Assembly (NCBI RefSeq): GCF_040782645.1 | Contig: NZ_CP160403.1 | Location: 2,480,001-2,544,000, forward strand | From: Streptomyces sp. HUAS ZL42 | Lineage (GTDB): Bacteria; Actinomycetota; Actinomycetes; Streptomycetales; Streptomycetaceae | Reading direction: 5' to 3' | DNA: 64,000 nucleotides | Shown: positions 26,718-35,264 of the stretch, piece by piece | Position numbering within the stretch: the stretch's first letter is position 1 | How the letters are laid out: every line of letters begins with the position of its first letter | Made by a program: the position numbers and the translations under genes | Notes under the pieces: model-generated | Database searches by the model: none | Told to the model about the DNA's origin: nothing | What the model saw: the letters and a program-made list of their open reading frames with translations, nothing else

Positions 26718-27088
26718 CGATCACACCTCCCGTTCCTCACTCGTCCGAAGGCGGCAGCCGACGGCCGCCGCACGAAGCGGTCCTACCTTAGAGCGGCGCG
26801 CACTCGGATGCCATCGATTTTCCTGTCACGCTCCCACTCGTGAAGCAGCGCCGGCTGGAGTCCGTTAACCCGTTCGCAGCTCTGTGCCGCGATTCCTCCC
26901 CCGCGTCGGTCTCTCATCCCATGACCTGCGTAAATGCTCATCCGAGAACGATCCAATCGGTCTGACGGAGTGACAGATCTGGCGATGCGTCAGGTTGCCG
27001 ATCTGACGGACCGTCGGTTGCCTCGTCGGTGGAGCAGTTCAGGGGCGCCGCGCAGACAGGCCGGCCACTGCTCCGTTGGAGGATTCCC

Positions 27089-27580
27089 TTGCGAAACACA
27101 CACGTTGGCGTTGGTCTCGGCCTGGTCGCCGGTGTCCTGGCTCTGCAGAGCCCTGCAGCCGCTGCCGCCGGTGACTCAGAGGTCCACATCCGCCCGGGCA
27201 CGGCCTCCCCGGGCTCCACGGTCACCGTCAGCACCACGGCCTGCGGTCCGGACGTGACCTACGGCAAGGGCGAGTCGGCGGTCGGCGGGAACTTCCACCT
27301 CTTCGGAGGCGACCGCAAGGGTGTGCTCACCGGCGAGTTCCAGATCCCGGAGGGGACCCAGGCCAGCACGGACACGGTCACTCTGAAGTGCCCGCCAAGG
27401 ATCAAGATCACGCAAACGTACTCGATCAGCAACCGCCTGCCGAACGGCGCCGTCGCAGCCGGCTTCGGGGACGCCGAGGACACCGACGCACAGCTCGCCC
27501 TGGGCGGTGCGCTGCTCGCCGCGGCCACCGCCGGAGGACTGGTGAAGATGCGCCGCCGCTCGCACGCCGGCCGTATCTGA
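27089..27580 (+). CDS. Small secreted, membrane-tailed protein paired with sortase
   Basis: A 163-residue exported protein. TTG 27089 is set by GGAGG 6 bp upstream and is followed by a signal peptide ending AAAAA-GDS. An Ig-like beta domain (about 30-115) has two Cys (STTACG, LKCPP) that could form a disulfide. The tail has a hydrophobic stretch (LALGGALLAAATAGGLV) and a basic end (KMRRRSHAGRI), the layout of a sorted surface protein, but no LPXTG-like motif is present before it. It lies about 95 bp ahead of the sortase gene and is likely its partner. Confidence 0.7.
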   Translation: MRNTHVGVGLGLVAGVLALQSPAAAAAGDSEVHIRPGTASPGSTVTVSTTACGPDVTYGKGESAVGGNFHLFGGDRKGVLTGEFQIPEGTQASTDTVTLKCPPRIKITQTYSISNRLPNGAVAAGFGDAEDTDAQLALGGALLAAATAGGLVKMRRRSHAGRI

Positions 27581-27674
27581 CCGCCCGACTCCACGGCACG
27601 GCCCCCGGGACCCACGAGTGCCGGGGGCCGCACGAACGACCACCACCCCGCTGCAGGCAAGAGGCTCAACCGCC

Positions 27675-28352
27675 ATGGACCCCGGGCACAAGACCAGCGC
27701 TTCCACCTACAAGCTCGCCCCTTCCACCAAGCTACTGGCCTGGGCACTGGTGACAGGTGCCGTGCTGGTGATCGGCGCGATCCGGGACGGGCAGCCACCG
27801 CAGCCTTCGGCCGCCCAGGCCTTCGCCGCTCCCTCGACCGCCCCCACGCCCAGCCGCACCGCCCCGCCGGCACTTCGTGCCGTCCGGACGCTGCCCGCCG
27901 CCGCACCGGTCCGGATCCGGATCCCCTCGATCAAGGTGAACGCCCCCGTGACGAAGCTGGGCCTCGACAGGACGGGGGCGCTACGCCCTCCGCCCGGCGA
28001 CGACCCCAACCTCGCCGGCTGGTACAGCAAGGGCACGACACCCGGCTCGGCGGGCACGGCCCTGATCGCGGGGCATGTGGACCTGCGCGGCGGCAGGCCC
28101 GGGGTGTTCTTCTCTCTCGGCGCCCTGACCAAGGGCGCCACGATCCGGATCGGCCGGTCGGACGGGCGGACAGCCGTGTTCACCGTCGACGCCGTGGAGG
28201 TCTACAGCAAGGCGGACTTCCCGAGCGAGAAGGTCTACGCCGGCTCCGGCCGGCCGGAACTGCGGGTCATCACCTGCGGCGGCGGTTACGCCAAGAACAC
28301 CGGATACCTGGGCAATGTCGTGGTCTACGCGTCGCTCACCGCAGTGAAGTAG
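27675..28352 (+). CDS. Class F-like sortase
   Basis: A 225-residue membrane-anchored transpeptidase: one N-terminal membrane segment (LLAWALVTGAVLVIGAI), a Pro/Ala-rich spacer, then the sortase barrel from VRIRIPSIKVNAPV. The catalytic His is in IAGHVD and the catalytic Cys in VITCGGGY. The usual Arg position before the last strand (GYLGNVVVYA) is not obvious and should be checked structurally. It follows the small secreted protein in the same direction. Confidence 0.85.
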   Translation: MDPGHKTSASTYKLAPSTKLLAWALVTGAVLVIGAIRDGQPPQPSAAQAFAAPSTAPTPSRTAPPALRAVRTLPAAAPVRIRIPSIKVNAPVTKLGLDRTGALRPPPGDDPNLAGWYSKGTTPGSAGTALIAGHVDLRGGRPGVFFSLGALTKGATIRIGRSDGRTAVFTVDAVEVYSKADFPSEKVYAGSGRPELRVITCGGGYAKNTGYLGNVVVYASLTAVK

Positions 28353-28387
28353 CCGGTGCCGCTTCGCTGCGGCGACTTGACGGGTGT

Positions 28388-29854
28388 TCAGTTCGAGCAG
28401 GTGCGCCCGTTCAGTGTGAAGTTGGACGGTGCCGAGTTCTTGCCCTGCCAGGACGCCAGGAAGCCGAAGGCGACGGAGCCGTTCGCGGGGACGGACCGGT
28501 TGTAGTCGGCGGCGGCCGCGGTGACGCGGGAGCCGCTCTGGGCGAACCTCGCGTCCCACATCTGGCCGACCTTCTGGCCGTCCCCGAAGGACCAGACGAC
28601 GCTCCAGTCGCTCAGCGCCTGGGTGGTCGTGACCGTGACGGTGGCCTGGAAGCCGTCGGGCCATTCGTTGACGAGGTCGTACCGCACCGCGCAGGTCGCC
28701 GTCGCGCTGTGGCCCGTGCCGGCCGTGGACGACGTGGTGCCCTGGGGTTCCGGCTCGGGGTTCTTGGGCTCGGACCTGACCGGGGAAGCGCTCGGCTTGC
28801 GGCTGGGCGTCGGCGAGTCGGACGGGGTGGGGTCGATGGACGGGAAGGAGGGGTTGGGGGCCGCGACGGGCTCCCGGTCCGAGCCGTCGCCGCCTGCCAC
28901 CTCGTCACCGGTGCCGCCGAAGGGCATCAGCGAGACCGCGAGCGCCAGCAGGGACACCAGGGCGGCGGCGACGAGGAGGCCGTTGCGCACGGCCCTCGCC
29001 CTGCTCGCCTCGGCCTTCGTCGCCTCGTGCTCCGGGTCCGGCGGCGCGTCGGGGCGGCCGGCGCCCAGCCGCACCTCCGCGGCGCGACGGCGGCGTTCCA
29101 GATAGGCGAGGCCGCCCCAGCCGATCACCCCGCCCGCGAGAGCGGCGGGCAGGCCGCCCCCGTGCAGCCGGAGGCAGGCTGCCGCCTCGGCGCACTCGAC
29201 GCACGTGGCGAGGTGCTGGGAGAGATCGGGGGGTGTGTCGGCGGCCGATGCACGGGTGACGGCGTCGAGGAGCCGGACGTAGCTGCGGCACTCGGCGTCC
29301 ATCGGCGTGTCTATGTGGTTGCGGTGGCAGCGGTCGCGGAACAGGCCGCGCACCTGGTCGAGTTCGTCGGCCGCGGCGGCCGGGTCGAGGCCGAGCCGGC
29401 GGGCGACCGCGCGCAGCGGGAGCGCCTCCACCTCGGCCAGCCACAGCAGCGCAGCGTCGGGTTCCTGCATGTCGCGCAGGCCGCGCAGGGCGATGGGGCG
29501 GAGCAGGGGCGGACCGGTGTAGCGGGCGGCCTTGTCAGAGTTGAGCCACAGGCGCAGGTCGGGGTCGAGCTTGTGGCCGTGCCCCTGGCTCTCCCAGGCC
29601 GCGGCCGTCGTGCGCACGGCCGTCAGCAGCAGGGGGATCCTGGGCAGTCGCGGCGAACGGCGGCCGGCGCCGCGCTGTGAACCGTCCTCGGCGGCGCGGG
29701 CCTCGCGTATGCCGAGTGCGAACGCCTCCCGGGCCAGCTGCTGCGCCGCGGCGGAGCCGGACGTGCAGAGGTCGGCATAGGAGAGGACGGCGTCCCAGCA
29801 CTCGGAGAACAGCGCGGCCTCGGCGGCGTCCTTGGGGGTCGGCAGGTCGGGCAT
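28388..29854 (-). CDS. Sigma-like/zinc-finger/transmembrane protein with extracellular CBM2
   Basis: A 488-residue fusion. Residues 10-170 look like an RNA polymerase sigma factor relic, with a region-4-like helix-turn-helix at about 135-170 (LPLRAVARRLGLDPAAAADEL). H214-x3-C218-x2-C221 is an anti-sigma-type zinc-finger motif. A membrane helix follows (291-311), then a Pro/Ser linker (330-385) outside the cell, and finally a CBM2 cellulose-binding domain with paired Cys at 388 and 486 and surface Trp residues. ATG 29854 has AGGAG just upstream. Inference: a one-piece membrane sensor that binds polysaccharide outside and signals through a sigma/anti-sigma-like part inside. No separate partner gene is adjacent. 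Confidence 0.8.
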   Translation of the reverse strand: MPDLPTPKDAAEAALFSECWDAVLSYADLCTSGSAAAQQLAREAFALGIREARAAEDGSQRGAGRRSPRLPRIPLLLTAVRTTAAAWESQGHGHKLDPDLRLWLNSDKAARYTGPPLLRPIALRGLRDMQEPDAALLWLAEVEALPLRAVARRLGLDPAAAADELDQVRGLFRDRCHRNHIDTPMDAECRSYVRLLDAVTRASAADTPPDLSQHLATCVECAEAAACLRLHGGGLPAALAGGVIGWGGLAYLERRRRAAEVRLGAGRPDAPPDPEHEATKAEASRARAVRNGLLVAAALVSLLALAVSLMPFGGTGDEVAGGDGSDREPVAAPNPSFPSIDPTPSDSPTPSRKPSASPVRSEPKNPEPEPQGTTSSTAGTGHSATATCAVRYDLVNEWPDGFQATVTVTTTQALSDWSVVWSFGDGQKVGQMWDARFAQSGSRVTAAAADYNRSVPANGSVAFGFLASWQGKNSAPSNFTLNGRTCSN

Positions 29855-30130
29855 GGGTCTCCTGCATCCGAAAGCGAGGCAACTCACCGTCATGGCAAAG
29901 GAGTTGGGGGGAACCTCGCGGCAGCACCCGAGCTTTTCACGTTTCATACACAACTGACAAGCTGCATATTCAAATATCGACACCGCGGTACTGACGACGG
30001 TCGCCATGTCGACACAACGTCAAAAGCAGCAGCCTGCCGGCCGGGAAAACGGTCGGACCCGGGAGTGCCCCACAACTCCGGCCTACAGTACGGATCGCGA
30101 CCGCGTGTTGTTCACCGTTCGCCTCACGCG
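29855..30130. promoter_or_regulatory. AT-rich upstream region of the CBM2 fusion gene
   Basis: A 276-bp gap with no gene. The segment 29940-29985 is unusually AT-rich and includes ATATT-CA-AATAT, a small inverted repeat near 29966-29977. It is the likely promoter area for the minus-strand CBM2 fusion gene. Confidence 0.4.
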
Positions 30131-31450
30131 TCACACAGCAGTCGGCTCCTGTGCCGGGAGGCTGTCCATGAAGGAGCTGACGGAGAAGACGGCGTGGCCG
30201 GGACCGGGCGGGCCGTACCCGGGGGGCGACGACAGGCCGAAGTCGTCCATGGTGGCGCGGTAGGCCTCCAGGAGCCGGATGTGGTACTCCAGCGGCGCGC
30301 CCTGCGGGTTGGCCTTGCCCAGCGGGGTCGTCGGCTCCGGGCACCAAGTGGTGAAGCGGGGTGTGATGCCGTGCGACATGAAGAAGCGCAGGCCCTCGGT
30401 GGTCGACGCGATGGCCTCGTCGACGGTGGTGAAGCCGAAGGGCTCCGCCATCTCCACGCCGGCCACGAAGTTGGGGATGACGTTGCGCGCGCCGAAGACC
30501 TCGGCCGAGTCCAGGATCCGCTTGTGCCACTCGTCGCGGCCGACGTAGCGCTCCTTGCCCGGGCAGTACAGCTCGAACAGCCGTCGGTCCCACACCTCGT
30601 AGTTGGGGTGGTAGATCTGCACGCCGTAGTCCTTGAACCGCTGCACGTCGTCGCGCGGCAGCGCCTGGGCGACGACCTTGCCGATCCAGCGGCCCGGGAA
30701 GCGCTCCTCGATGGCCTTGGCGTAGTGGCCGTAGAAGTCGGCCTCGTCGCGTCCGGCGACGGTCTTGGTGATGGCGCCGCCGGTGAGGGTGTAGGCGGTG
30801 GAGGCCCTGGCGGTGTCGTAGCGGTCGATGATCTCGAGGGCCTCCAGGACCTCCTCGACGTCCTTCACGCCCGTGTAGGGCCGCCCGGCGGCCTTGTGCT
30901 GGCGCCAGTTGTGGTTGATGTCGCAGTACTGGCACTCCTCCTTGGCGCCGAAGTACTGGCAGACCCGGAAGACGGTCAGGTAGATCAGGTAGCCCCACTG
31001 GATGGTGGGGGCGACCTCCATGACGGACTTCCCGTTGGAGAGGGTGTGCCGGTAGTACTCGGGCATGGGCGGCACGCCGACGTCGGCGATGCGCTTCCCG
31101 TCGAGGTAGAGCCCGAGCAGCCCCTCGTCGTCCGCCGCGACGCGGTACGGCGAGGACGGATTGACGCGTACGGAGACGACGGTGCGCCTCAGGTCGTACG
31201 GGCCTCCGGTGAGGATGATCTCCTCCGGCGGGCGCCTGAGCGCGGCCTCGCCGAGCTCGGGCAGCGTGCCGTGGTCGAAGGAGAAGATGAAGTACGACTT
31301 CGGCTTGACCTCGCCGCCCTCGTTGTCGCTCAGGGCCGACCGGTCGAAGGCCACACCGCCGCGCAGCAGGTCCTCCTTGAAGACGGCCTCCCGCGGCACA
31401 TGCGGAAAGCGCTCCATCAGATCCTCGACCAGCGCGGTGCGGCTGCCCAT
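30131..31450 (-). CDS. Radical SAM protein with CX8CX2C cluster
   Basis: A 439-residue protein with a radical-SAM-like core. The probable [4Fe-4S] Cys set is C164-x8-C173-x2-C176 (VCQYFGAKEECQYCD), which differs from the usual CX3CX2C. TLTGGAIT and later EPTTPLGKANPQG fit the SAM-binding strands. There is a long N-terminal domain of about 150 residues before the cluster. GGAGGAG lies 7 bp before the ATG. No substrate is suggested by its neighbours. I recall closely similar unnamed proteins in other Streptomyces. Confidence 0.75.
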   Translation of the reverse strand: MGSRTALVEDLMERFPHVPREAVFKEDLLRGGVAFDRSALSDNEGGEVKPKSYFIFSFDHGTLPELGEAALRRPPEEIILTGGPYDLRRTVVSVRVNPSSPYRVAADDEGLLGLYLDGKRIADVGVPPMPEYYRHTLSNGKSVMEVAPTIQWGYLIYLTVFRVCQYFGAKEECQYCDINHNWRQHKAAGRPYTGVKDVEEVLEALEIIDRYDTARASTAYTLTGGAITKTVAGRDEADFYGHYAKAIEERFPGRWIGKVVAQALPRDDVQRFKDYGVQIYHPNYEVWDRRLFELYCPGKERYVGRDEWHKRILDSAEVFGARNVIPNFVAGVEMAEPFGFTTVDEAIASTTEGLRFFMSHGITPRFTTWCPEPTTPLGKANPQGAPLEYHIRLLEAYRATMDDFGLSSPPGYGPPGPGHAVFSVSSFMDSLPAQEPTAV

Positions 31451-31621
31451 CCGTCTCTCCTCCCGGCTCAGGCGTACGACTCCTCACGGTATGCCCCCTG
31501 CCTCGCGTCGGTAGCGCCGGGTCCCCTCGCGCCGCTGGTGTCGTCCCGGGATCGGTGATCGGTTACGTAGGGGGGGTGCGTAATTCTGCTGATGACGGTG
31601 TGCCGGGCGGCTGCGACAGTC

Positions 31622-31643
31622 GATTCGATCAAGATTCGATCAA
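31622..31643 (+). repeat. Two tandem 11-bp units before the His-Pro protein
   Basis: GATTCGATCAA occurs twice in perfect tandem, about 40 bp upstream of the next start. It may be an operator or promoter element, since the gap also serves the divergent radical SAM gene. Confidence 0.4.
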
Positions 31644-31683
31644 GAACAGCACTGACCTGCGAGACGGACATGAGGAGGACGCG

Positions 31684-32538
31684 ATGGACGAACGCCAGGA
31701 CGGTGGCCCGCCCCAGACCGAATCGCAGCCACAGGCCCAGCCACATCCACATCCACATCCACATCCACATCCACATCCACAATCCTCCCCGCCCACTGAG
31801 CAGCACGGCTTTGGTCCTCCGCCACCCGTCTCCGTGCCGGCGCAGTGGTATCCCCCCGCCCAGCCGACGGGCCCCTTCCCCCCGCCCGCTCCCCCGCAGT
31901 CGTCCGGCGCGTCGGGCGGGGCAGGGCGAGCCGTGCTGTGGGCCGCGCTGGGTGCGGTGGTCGCCTCCGCGCTGTGGGCCGGCGGGGTCTTCGTCCTCGG
32001 CCGGAACGCCGGCCCGGAGGCGGACCTGCGCGGATACGAGGCGAAGACCAATCTCTGCACCTCGATCGACCATTCGTCCGTCGACAGCGAGTACCCCGAG
32101 GAGGACGACAACCCCCTCCACCACTCCCTGGCGCACGGGGCCCTGGACGAGAGCTACTGCAGCCTCTCCCTGCAGAGGTCCTCCACCTCGTACTCGTACG
32201 CGTACCTGTCGGTCAAGGTGGACCTCCACAAGAAGACCGACCCCGCACCCGAGTTCACCGCCCTGTGGTCCGAGTACGACCAGCGCTACGAGGACTACGA
32301 CGTCGAGAAGCTGTCCGGCTTCGGCGACGAGGCCTATCTCGTCACGTCCGAGCCCAGCGACTCCCAGTACGCCACCCTCGCCGTGCGCGACGGCTGGATG
32401 ACGTACGAGATGTCCTGGAGCATCTACACGTCCTCCTACGACGATGACGAGAAGGAGGAGAAGCCCGACCTGAGCGACGTCGAGAAGTGGCTCAAGACCG
32501 ACACCAAGGCGACCCTGGAGAAGCTCAGGTCGGACTGA
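31684..32538 (+). CDS. Membrane-anchored protein with His-Pro repeat
   Basis: A 284-residue protein. The cytoplasmic N-terminus has six consecutive Pro-His pairs inside a Gln/Pro-rich tract, then a Pro-rich linker. One membrane helix follows (RAVLWAALGAVVASALWAGGVFVLG), then an acidic extracellular domain with two Cys. GAGGAGG upstream supports ATG 31684. The His-Pro run could bind metal ions; that is a guess. It lies 12 bp ahead of the alditol oxidase gene and may be co-transcribed. Confidence 0.6.
   Translation: MDERQDGGPPQTESQPQAQPHPHPHPHPHPHPQSSPPTEQHGFGPPPPVSVPAQWYPPAQPTGPFPPPAPPQSSGASGGAGRAVLWAALGAVVASALWAGGVFVLGRNAGPEADLRGYEAKTNLCTSIDHSSVDSEYPEEDDNPLHHSLAHGALDESYCSLSLQRSSTSYSYAYLSVKVDLHKKTDPAPEFTALWSEYDQRYEDYDVEKLSGFGDEAYLVTSEPSDSQYATLAVRDGWMTYEMSWSIYTSSYDDDEKEEKPDLSDVEKWLKTDTKATLEKLRSD
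31741..31783 (+). repeat. Hexanucleotide tandem repeat coding for Pro-His
   Basis: CCACAT is repeated about six to seven times. Because the unit is six bases, slippage would change the number of Pro-His pairs without breaking the frame. Confidence 0.85.
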
Positions 32539-33804
<1,266 letters not shown>

Positions 33805-33824
33805 CTTTATAAACCCCCTTTCCT

Positions 33825-33838
33825 AACCCCTTGTCGAA
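33825..33838. promoter_or_regulatory. Motif AACCCCTTGTCGAA upstream of the ROK gene
   Basis: The same motif, with one change (AACCCCTTGCCGAA), occurs at 37220-37233 upstream of the sugar-binding protein gene. Sharing between the regulator and the transporter makes it a candidate operator of the ROK protein. Confidence 0.4.
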
Positions 33839-33996
33839 AGGCGGCGTACCCCATAGCCTGCTGCAGCGCCGGTGCCGACGTTGGCCCCGGCCTGGGATGA
33901 AGGGATGGGGCAGCCCCCGTGCTGCGCTTTCCGGGGGACAACCCCGGACCCCCGGCCGGATGGACGCAGCGTTGCCTGCGAGGGAAGGGAGCTCCA

Positions 33997-35247
33997 GTGA
34001 GGCGCGGCACATCACGTGACATCCGCACGGCGAACCGCTACGAGGTGCTGCGCCAGATCATCGCCGCGTCACCCACCTCCCGGCAGGAGCTGGCGGCCGC
34101 CACCGGTCTCAGCCTGGCCACGGTCGCCACCCTCGTCGGGGAACTGCTCGACCTCCGCATGATCACGGAGGTCGGTTTCGAGGACTCGGCAGGCGGCCGC
34201 CCCCGGGGCCTCGTGGCCGTCAACGCGTCGGGGGGCGCGTTGATCGGCGTCGACATCGCCGAGACGTACGTCCATGTCGAGCTGTTCGACCTGGCGCTGA
34301 ACGTGCTGGCCCGCGCCGACGAGGACATGCGCCCCGGCGAGAGCCTCCCGGAGCAGGTGGTCGGCCATGTGGCGGCGGCCGTCGGCTCGGTGGTCGCGCA
34401 GGCCGGCGTCGAGGCGGCCCGGGTGCTGGGCGTCGGTGTGAGCGTGCCGGGGCAGGTGGACCGCGACACCGGTATCTCGGAGTACGCGCCCAACTGGGAC
34501 TGGCACGAGGTGCCGCTGCTCGACCTGCTCTCCGAGGTCATCGCCTATCCGCTGTACCTGGACAACCCCCTGCGCGCCTGCGCCGTCGCCGAGCTGTGGT
34601 TCGGGGCCGCGCGCGGGCGCGGGGACGCCGTGGTGGTCAACCTCGGCACCGGAGTGGGCGCAGGGCTCGTACTGGGCGGCGGGCTGCACCGCGGCGTGAG
34701 CAACAGCGCCGGGGAGTGGGGCCACACCACGCTCGTCCTCGACGGGCGGCTGTGCCACTGCGGGAAGCTCGGCTGCGTCGAGACGTATGTCGGGGCGCCG
34801 GGAATCATGCTCAACCTGCGGGAACTGAGCCCTGACAGCCCACTGCTGCACCCCGAGGACCAGACGGCCACCATCGACGCCCTGGCGGCCGGGGTCGGCG
34901 CGAACGACCCGGTGGCCGTCAAGGTGGTCCGCGACACCGCCCGCTACCTCGGCGCCGCCGTCTCCGACCTGATCAACCTCCTCAACCCCGAGGTGGTCGT
35001 CCTCAGCAGCTGGGTCGCCGGCAGGCTCGGCGAACCGCTGCTGCACGAGGTGCGCGAGGCCGTCGCCCGGCACGCGCTGCAGCGGCCCCTGGCCGCCACC
35101 GAAATCGTCCTCTCCCCGATCCCCACCGACCCGGTGTGCCTGGGCGCGGCGACGTTCGCGCTCGAGGGCTCACTGCAGGCAGTCGGGGGACAGAGGGCAG
35201 TGAAACGCACCATCCCCGCAAGGAGCCGTACCGCACCACCTTCATGA
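33997..35247 (+). CDS. ROK-family transcriptional regulator
   Basis: A 416-residue repressor-type ROK protein. The N-terminal winged helix-turn-helix is SRQELAAATGLSLATVATLVGELLDLRMI. The sugar-kinase-like domain has the zinc motif HCGKLGCVE and the sugar-binding GEWGHTTLV. GTG 33997 is preceded by GGAAGGGAG. Because it opens the galactan-utilisation block and its 3' end overlaps the next frame, it is probably the local regulator responding to a galactose- or arabinose-containing ligand. Confidence 0.88.
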   Translation: MRRGTSRDIRTANRYEVLRQIIAASPTSRQELAAATGLSLATVATLVGELLDLRMITEVGFEDSAGGRPRGLVAVNASGGALIGVDIAETYVHVELFDLALNVLARADEDMRPGESLPEQVVGHVAAAVGSVVAQAGVEAARVLGVGVSVPGQVDRDTGISEYAPNWDWHEVPLLDLLSEVIAYPLYLDNPLRACAVAELWFGAARGRGDAVVVNLGTGVGAGLVLGGGLHRGVSNSAGEWGHTTLVLDGRLCHCGKLGCVETYVGAPGIMLNLRELSPDSPLLHPEDQTATIDALAAGVGANDPVAVKVVRDTARYLGAAVSDLINLLNPEVVVLSSWVAGRLGEPLLHEVREAVARHALQRPLAATEIVLSPIPTDPVCLGAATFALEGSLQAVGGQRAVKRTIPARSRTAPPS

Positions 35248-35264
35248 CGACGGAAGGGATGCAC

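Noticed and set aside
31741..31783. Short tandem repeat as a possible CRISPR array
   Set aside because: Units are six bases with no spacers and are translated as Pro-His pairs.
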